A stretch of 38,588 nt of DNA from Chitinophaga pinensis. Lineage in GTDB: Bacteria; Bacteroidota; Bacteroidia; Chitinophagales; Chitinophagaceae. The position numbers and the translations under genes are program-made. Where the stretch lies: assembly GCA_945865295.1 (NCBI GenBank), contig CAMBDE010000014.1, positions 1 through 38,588 on the forward strand, in the 5' to 3' direction. This document shows positions 33,438 to 38,588 of the stretch, piece after piece; the first letter of the stretch is position 1, and each line of letters begins with the position of its first letter. Below the pieces are notes generated by a model. The model was not told where the DNA came from and made no database searches. It was given only the letters and a program-made list of their open reading frames with translations.

Positions 33438-35537
33438 TTATTTTGAAGCAGGCATTGCCTTTTCCAATAAGTGTTTGTAAATAAATTGATTTTTCAAATC
33501 CGTAAAATGCTTGCCTTTTGCACCGCCCCAACCATGACGGCCTCCAGGATACAACATGAATTCAACTGCTTTACCTTGCTCTTGCAATGCACTCAATAAT
33601 TGAATAGAATTTTGCATATGCACATTGTCATCCATTGTGCCATGTACCAATTGTAATACTCCTTTAAAGTTTTTAAGATATGTCATCACATTGCTAGACT
33701 TATATCCTTCTGGATTCTCTGCTGGCGTATCCATAAAACGTTCTGTATAATGTGAGTCATATAATTCCCAAGCTGTTACACTACCGCCTGCCATGGCATG
33801 TGTGAATACAGACGCACCATAAGTCAATGCATAAGTACTCATGTAACCACCATAACTAAATCCAGTCATCGCAATTTTAGTTGGGTCTGCTTGACCATTG
33901 GCGATAAACCATTTTGCCATGGTCATATAATCCTCCATTTCCCAATGGCCCAAGTCACGGTACATATAGTTGACACCTTCTTTTCCAAAATGCCCACTCG
34001 CTCTATGATCAAATGCCACCTGAATTAAACCTTCTTGTGCCCAGGCTTCTTTTGTTGGATTAGATGACCAGCTGTCCATTACTGTACCTGCATTTGGTCC
34101 ACCATAAATACTCACCAACATTGGATACTTTTTATTTGGATCCATATTTTTAGGCCAAGTCACCAAGGCTGGTAATTCAAATAAACCATCGGCGCTCTTA
34201 ATACGAATCAATTCCGTTTTAGCCAATTTAGTCGCATCAAAATTAGCTGGTGTTGAAGTACCCAAAACTTCTACTGTTTTCTTTTGTGCGTTGATCAAAG
34301 CTATTGTGGTTGGTGTTTGTACATTGCTATACACTGTTACATAGTTTTTTGCATCAGGTGCTAAATATACTTGTGTATTATTCACATCACCCACTGTTAA
34401 TCTTTTTTGATTCTTACCATCAAATCCAATCGAGTATAAATCTATTCTAGCACTACTTTCTATTCCTCTTGCAGTGAAATAAATGGTCTTATTTTTTTCA
34501 TCAATTTGACGAATACCTAAAACGGTAAACTTACCATTGGTAATAGGATATTGCAATTTGCCTTCCATGTCATACATGTACAATTGATTCCATCCACTCG
34601 CATCCGACTGCGCGATGTATCCTTTATTGTTTGGAATAAAATTAATTCTACCTCCGTTTCTATCTTCTAAATCAATCCATGTTTTTTGGTATTCTGTATA
34701 CGCAGTTTTTTTTGCACCTGTCGTCATATTCAATTCGTAGATTTTCAGGTTGTTTTGACCACGATCCATCCAGCTCAACCACATGCTATTGTTATTTGGA
34801 TTCCAAATAGGCCATCCAAAATATTGATCCTCTGCTTCATTAAAATCAGCCCATGTAATAGTTCCACCATCTGGTGTTGTCCATCCAATTTTTACTGTTG
34901 GATTTTGATCACCCGCTTTTGGATACCTTGTCTCTTCTACAAAGCCATGCTGCCCTTCACTATTATAAATAGGGAACATAGGCACTTTACGCTCATCAAA
35001 ACGCATAAAAGAAATATACTTGCTGTCTGGACTCCACCAGAAAGCACGGTACTGTGTTGAACGACCAAAAATCTCTTCAAAATACACCCAACTAGCATAA
35101 CCGTTTAAGATACCTGTAGCACCATCATTGGTAATCGCTACTTCCTTTTTAGTCGCTAAGGATAAAGTGTATAAATTATTGTTCTTCGAATACCCTACAT
35201 AATTACCATTAGGAGATAAAGTAGGATTTTTTTCTTCCATGGCGTCAAAAGTCAATTGCGTCTCTGCTCCATTTTCTTTTAAAAAGACATCCCCTTTTTT
35301 AAGGAACACCGCTTTTTCGCTAGGTACCACCTCTGCTGGCGCAATACTATATTGCTTTGTAGTTAGATTGTACACATAATTTTTTGAAGCAGCATCATCT
35401 CCTCTTTTAGTGTTCAATACAAATTGATTGTTGTCTACCCAACGTATAAAACGAGGTAAACCACTTTGAGGCATTTGTGCTATCCCTGAAAAAGAGAGCA
35501 AACTGAAAACGACTGCAAATAAGATTGTTTTTTTCAT
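33438..35537 (-). CDS. S9-family (dipeptidyl peptidase IV-like) peptidase
   Basis: 699 residues. A signal peptide (about 1-20, ending GIAQ) suggests periplasmic location. An N-terminal beta-propeller ([23 protein letters not shown]) is followed by an alpha/beta-hydrolase domain. The triad is S561 (GFSYGGYM), D636 (GTMDDNVH) and H668 (GGRHGWGG). The 32-residue spacing of D and H equals that of human DPP-IV D708 and H740. It removes dipeptides, usually Xaa-Pro, from peptide N-termini and probably helps protein feeding. It begins 16 bases after the leuS stop. Confidence 0.93.
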   Translation of the reverse strand: MKKTILFAVVFSLLSFSGIAQMPQSGLPRFIRWVDNNQFVLNTKRGDDAASKNYVYNLTTKQYSIAPAEVVPSEKAVFLKKGDVFLKENGAETQLTFDAMEEKNPTLSPNGNYVGYSKNNNLYTLSLATKKEVAITNDGATGILNGYASWVYFEEIFGRSTQYRAFWWSPDSKYISFMRFDERKVPMFPIYNSEGQHGFVEETRYPKAGDQNPTVKIGWTTPDGGTITWADFNEAEDQYFGWPIWNPNNNSMWLSWMDRGQNNLKIYELNMTTGAKKTAYTEYQKTWIDLEDRNGGRINFIPNNKGYIAQSDASGWNQLYMYDMEGKLQYPITNGKFTVLGIRQIDEKNKTIYFTARGIESSARIDLYSIGFDGKNQKRLTVGDVNNTQVYLAPDAKNYVTVYSNVQTPTTIALINAQKKTVEVLGTSTPANFDATKLAKTELIRIKSADGLFELPALVTWPKNMDPNKKYPMLVSIYGGPNAGTVMDSWSSNPTKEAWAQEGLIQVAFDHRASGHFGKEGVNYMYRDLGHWEMEDYMTMAKWFIANGQADPTKIAMTGFSYGGYMSTYALTYGASVFTHAMAGGSVTAWELYDSHYTERFMDTPAENPEGYKSSNVMTYLKNFKGVLQLVHGTMDDNVHMQNSIQLLSALQEQGKAVEFMLYPGGRHGWGGAKGKHFTDLKNQFIYKHLLEKAMPASK

Positions 35538-35553
35538 AGTATTTAATTTTATG

Positions 35554-38304
35554 CTAAATCACCACATTGATCATTTTACCTTTTACGAATATGAGTTTTT
35601 TTATTGGTTTTTCTTCTATCCATTTTTGAATCAATTCATTATTCAGCACAATTTCCTGTACCTGTGCTTCTGTTGCATCTAAGTCAATCGCAATATTGGC
35701 TCTGACTTTACCATTGATACTCACTGGATACTCCTTAGAAGTCTCCGTAACATATTGTGCTTCAAAGATTGGGAAGGGCGCATCCATCACCAATCCTTGA
35801 TGACCTATCAAGGACCATAGCTCCTCGCTAATATGCGGTGCATAAGGTGCCAATAAAATAAGCACCTGCGCTAAGACTTCTTTTTTATGGCAACCCAAGT
35901 CAAACAATTCATTCACACAAATCATAAAGCCACTCACTGCAGTATTGTAACTATGTCGCTCGGTATCTTCTTCAATTTTTTTAATTGTTTTATGCAGCAC
36001 TTTTAATTCTGCTGGTGTTGCTTGCTCGTCTACCCACATTTGACCTTTTATTTCGTCATAAAATAGCCTCCACAATTTTTTCAAGAAACGATGTACACCT
36101 TCTATGCCTTTGGTATCCCATGGTTTACTTTGTTCCACCGGACCAAGAAACATTTCGTACATCCTAAAAGTATCAGCGCCATATTTTTCAACAAGCACAT
36201 CTGGATTCACTGTGTTGAATTTAGACTTAGACATTTTTTCTACTTCTACACCACAATTATACTTTCCATCTTCTAATTCAAAAGTGGCATTGGCATAATC
36301 GGGTTTCCATGCTTTGAACGCTTCGGTATCCAATACAATCCCATCCACAATATTGACATCCACGTGCAATTGATCTACTTCCATGGTCTTTGCTAATCCA
36401 GCAGATACAAATACTTGAGTCCCTCTTTTACGGTATACAAAACGAGAACTTCCTTGAATCATCCCTTGATTCAATAATTTTTTAAAGGGTTCATCAAAAC
36501 CAATATGTCCCAAATCATATAAAGCTTTGGTCCACATTCTACTGTACAATAAATGTCCTACAGCATGTTCGGTACCTCCAATATATAAGTCAACCTGACC
36601 CCAATAATCACTCACTTTTCGATCACAAAATGCAGTGGTATTATGTGGATCCATATACCTTAAAAAATACCAACTACTTCCAGCAAATCCTGGCATCGTA
36701 TTGGTCTCATAATGATTGGCTTTCCAGTCTTCGATATTCGCCAATGGTCCTTCTCCGTCTGGACCAGGTCCATAATTTTCGACAGTAGGTAATAACAATG
36801 GTAATTCGGTTTCTGATAAAGGATAAGCAATTCCGTTTTTCCATTGAATTGGGAATGGCTCGCCCCAATAACGCTGTCTGCTAAATGCAGCATCACGCAT
36901 ACGGAAATTGACTTTCTTTTTTCCAATACCCATTGCTTCTAATTTTTCATTCACAATTCCAATGGCATCTTTTTGAATCATTCCATTTAAAAAATCACTA
37001 TTGCTTAAAATACCTTCCTTAGTTGGATTAGCTGCAGTGCCGTCATAAGCGTCTCCAATGATATTGGTAATAGGTATATTAAAATGTTGCGCAAATTTAA
37101 AATCACGATCATCTCCACATGGCACCGCCATGATAGCACCTGTTCCATATCCAGCAAGTACATATTCAGAAATCCAAATTGGAATACGTTGTTGGTTGAA
37201 TGGATTCACTACATAGGCACCTGTAAAACAGCCTGTAATTTTTTTCTCTGCAATACGCTCTCTTTCGCTTCTGCTTTTTACATAAGCTATATAGGCTTCT
37301 ACTTCTTTTTGATGCGATGCAGGTACAATATCTTGTATCAATGAATGTTCTGGCGCCACTACTAAAAAGTCTACGCCAAATACGGTATCAGGTCTTGTGG
37401 TATATACAGTGACCATTGCTGTATGATCTGCTACTTTAAAATCAATCTCTGCGCCATAACTTTTACCTATCCAATTGGATTGCATTTCTTTCATTGCATC
37501 ACTAAATTGGATGGTGTCTAATCCGGCCAATAATCGATCTGCATATTCCGTGATGCGTAAATACCATTGACGTAATTTCTTTTTTTCAACCGGATGCCCT
37601 CCTCTTTCACTATACCCATTAATCACTTCGTCATTGGCTAAGACAGTGCCCAATGCCGCGCACCAATTCACTTCACCAATGCCACAAAAAGCCAATCGAT
37701 ATTGCATTAGCACATCTTGTTGGGCTTTTTCATCCCAACTACTCCATTGAGCTGCAGTAAACTTTAAATCAGGATCTGCTGGACAAACATGTTGCAGATT
37801 GCCTTCCTTTATAAATACTTCCACCAATGCAGTGATTGGATTGGCTTTATTTAATATGCGATCAAAATAACTATTGAACAATTGCAAGAAGATCCACTGT
37901 GTCCATTTATAATAAGTGGCATCGCAGGTTCTTACTTCTCTTTCCCAATCATAACAAAATCCAATATTGTCTAATTGACTTCTAAAATTATCAATATTGT
38001 CATGGGTGCTTTTTGAAGGATGGACCCCATGCTCCAGGGCATATTGTTCTGCAGGTAATCCAAAAGCATCGTATCCCATTGGGTGTAATACATTGAACCC
38101 TTTTAATCTCTTATACCTACTGTAAATATCTGAAGCGATATAGCCTAAAGGATGACCCACATGCAAGCCTGCCCCACTTGGATAAGGAAACATATCTAAG
38201 ACATAACATTTTGGCTTATTGCTTTGATTGGAAACCTGATATGCTTTCTGATTTTTCCAGCTCGTTTGCCATTTTTTTTCTATTGTCCTAAATTGATACT
38301 CCAT
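35554..38304 (-). CDS. leuS: leucyl-tRNA synthetase
   Basis: 916 residues, a class I synthetase of the bacterial type. The HIGH motif appears as HVGH (GAGLHVGHPLGY, near residue 48) and KMSKS as EKMSKSK near 690. The editing domain (TTRPDTVFGVDFLVVAPEH) is intact with the conserved TTRPDT. The C-terminal anticodon-binding and last domains (VSINGKVRANI) are complete. It leads leuS-peptidase-ruvB on the minus strand. Its ATG is about 100 bases from the upstream -7 box, so it has a leader with no recognised riboswitch or T-box. Confidence 0.98.
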   Translation of the reverse strand: MEYQFRTIEKKWQTSWKNQKAYQVSNQSNKPKCYVLDMFPYPSGAGLHVGHPLGYIASDIYSRYKRLKGFNVLHPMGYDAFGLPAEQYALEHGVHPSKSTHDNIDNFRSQLDNIGFCYDWEREVRTCDATYYKWTQWIFLQLFNSYFDRILNKANPITALVEVFIKEGNLQHVCPADPDLKFTAAQWSSWDEKAQQDVLMQYRLAFCGIGEVNWCAALGTVLANDEVINGYSERGGHPVEKKKLRQWYLRITEYADRLLAGLDTIQFSDAMKEMQSNWIGKSYGAEIDFKVADHTAMVTVYTTRPDTVFGVDFLVVAPEHSLIQDIVPASHQKEVEAYIAYVKSRSERERIAEKKITGCFTGAYVVNPFNQQRIPIWISEYVLAGYGTGAIMAVPCGDDRDFKFAQHFNIPITNIIGDAYDGTAANPTKEGILSNSDFLNGMIQKDAIGIVNEKLEAMGIGKKKVNFRMRDAAFSRQRYWGEPFPIQWKNGIAYPLSETELPLLLPTVENYGPGPDGEGPLANIEDWKANHYETNTMPGFAGSSWYFLRYMDPHNTTAFCDRKVSDYWGQVDLYIGGTEHAVGHLLYSRMWTKALYDLGHIGFDEPFKKLLNQGMIQGSSRFVYRKRGTQVFVSAGLAKTMEVDQLHVDVNIVDGIVLDTEAFKAWKPDYANATFELEDGKYNCGVEVEKMSKSKFNTVNPDVLVEKYGADTFRMYEMFLGPVEQSKPWDTKGIEGVHRFLKKLWRLFYDEIKGQMWVDEQATPAELKVLHKTIKKIEEDTERHSYNTAVSGFMICVNELFDLGCHKKEVLAQVLILLAPYAPHISEELWSLIGHQGLVMDAPFPIFEAQYVTETSKEYPVSINGKVRANIAIDLDATEAQVQEIVLNNELIQKWIEEKPIKKLIFVKGKMINVVI

Positions 38305-38401
38305 CTGCTAAATTTTCTTAAAAATCTGTAATTATTCGGTTTTGAATCTGCCAGCCCACTATACCTCCTATTTTTAACAAAAATTGGGCATAATTCGACC
38401 T

Positions 38402-38444
38402 CTGCAAATGTAAGTGTTTAGCGTTCAAAACCCTACATTTGCAG
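38402..38444. promoter_or_regulatory. 11-bp inverted repeat with divergent -7 boxes for leuS and ftsX
   Basis: CTGCAAATGTA (38402-38412) and TACATTTGCAG (38434-38444) are exact reverse complements, 21 bases apart. Each arm holds TACATTTG, an exact TAnnTTTG box: 38405-38412 on the minus strand toward leuS, and 38434-38441 on the plus strand toward ftsX. Neither has a TTTG at the usual -33 distance. It may be two overlapping promoters or also an operator. Confidence 0.6.
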
Positions 38445-38469
38445 TGCGAACAAGTAAAATTTTAATGCC

Positions 38470-38588
38470 ATGGCAGTATCCGGAAATGGATCTTTAAAGA
38501 GAAGCAAACCAAACTATATCTACAGCATTGTTGGCGTAGCCATTGTGTTGTTCATTATGGGGATCATGGGTTGGTTTTTCTTAAACCT
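38470..38588 (+). CDS. ftsX: cell division protein FtsX, N-terminal fragment (cut by window edge)
   Basis: 39 codons before the window ends. After a short basic, Ser-rich start (SLKRSKPNYIYS) comes a hydrophobic helix (IVGVAIVLFIMGIMGWFF). The KPNYxYSIxGVAxVLFxxGxxGW pattern is what I recall for Bacteroidota FtsX, the membrane partner of FtsE that controls peptidoglycan hydrolases at division. The rest lies outside the window, so the call rests on a short stretch. The promoter box is 28 bases upstream. Confidence 0.7.
   Translation, partial: MAVSGNGSLKRSKPNYIYSIVGVAIVLFIMGIMGWFFLN

Noticed and set aside
33430-33531. N-terminal extension of RuvB by 34 residues.
   Set aside because: The extra codons overlap the end of the S9 peptidase gene and have no RuvB likeness; the ATG at 33429 gives the family start and length.
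38328-38345. Possible Shine-Dalgarno-like AGGAGGT on the minus strand in the leuS leader (near 38365).
   Set aside because: It lies some 60 bases before the leuS ATG, much too far to act, and no start codon with a coding frame follows it.
38305-38401. T-box or other riboswitch in the leuS leader.
   Set aside because: No specifier/antiterminator pattern or terminator hairpin is visible in the roughly 97 bases.
1-38588. Mobile element, prophage, CRISPR array or defence island.
   Set aside because: No transposase, integrase, phage structural gene, cas gene or regularly spaced repeat was seen; nearly all genes are core functions with uniform base composition.

Overview
This window looks like an ordinary stretch of chromosome from a low-GC Bacteroidota, most likely a member of the Chitinophagaceae (my inference). 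The reasons are an LpxC-FabZ fusion, a subtilase with a type IX secretion tail, single-chain alpha2 glycyl-tRNA synthetase, a DPP-IV-like S9 peptidase, no Shine-Dalgarno motifs, and many copies of the Bacteroidota -7 promoter box TAnnTTTG just upstream of genes. No phage, insertion sequence, CRISPR array, toxin-antitoxin or defence locus was seen. No stretch longer than 300 bases lacks a gene.

Layout. 1-4930: the 3' end of gyrB, a small conserved-looking protein, then mfd and a small exported beta-sandwich protein on the minus strand. 4995-9598: a large secreted subtilase and a ferredoxin-reductase-like enzyme, closed by a two-way terminator. 9636-11934 (minus): dtd, a MazG-like pyrophosphohydrolase and glyS. 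12003-14109: a polysaccharide flippase, free-methionine-sulfoxide reductase and tRNA-Leu(UAG). 14144-18646: a proteostasis cluster of trigger factor, two ClpP paralogues, ClpX and a 48-residue protein, with a duplicated terminator between tig and clpP.

18619-20610 (minus): a helix-hairpin-helix membrane protein, a PhnP-like metallo-hydrolase and a small unknown protein. 20718-25948: an HD phosphohydrolase followed by lpxD, lpxC-fabZ, lpxA and a lone ABC ATPase, making the first steps of lipid A plus FabZ. 25958-27656 (minus): tsaE and alanine dehydrogenase. 27700-32370: a copper P-type ATPase, a RecQ helicase and an OmpR-type response regulator. 32392-38304 (minus): leuS, an S9 peptidase and ruvB. 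The window ends in the first codons of ftsX, divergent from leuS over a palindrome that carries a -7 box in each direction.

I found no convincing undescribed system. The best leads are small: a cysteine-poor relative of a zinc-ribbon-like family (811-1017), the 48-residue protein after clpX, a tandemly copied terminator module with a perfect 15-bp inverted repeat between copies, the leuS/ftsX promoter palindrome, a lone ABC ATPase lacking the switch histidine inside the lipid A cluster, and several -7 boxes so near the start codon that transcripts should be almost leaderless. Several starts were moved from the longest possible reading frame; four genes appear to start at TTG or GTG.
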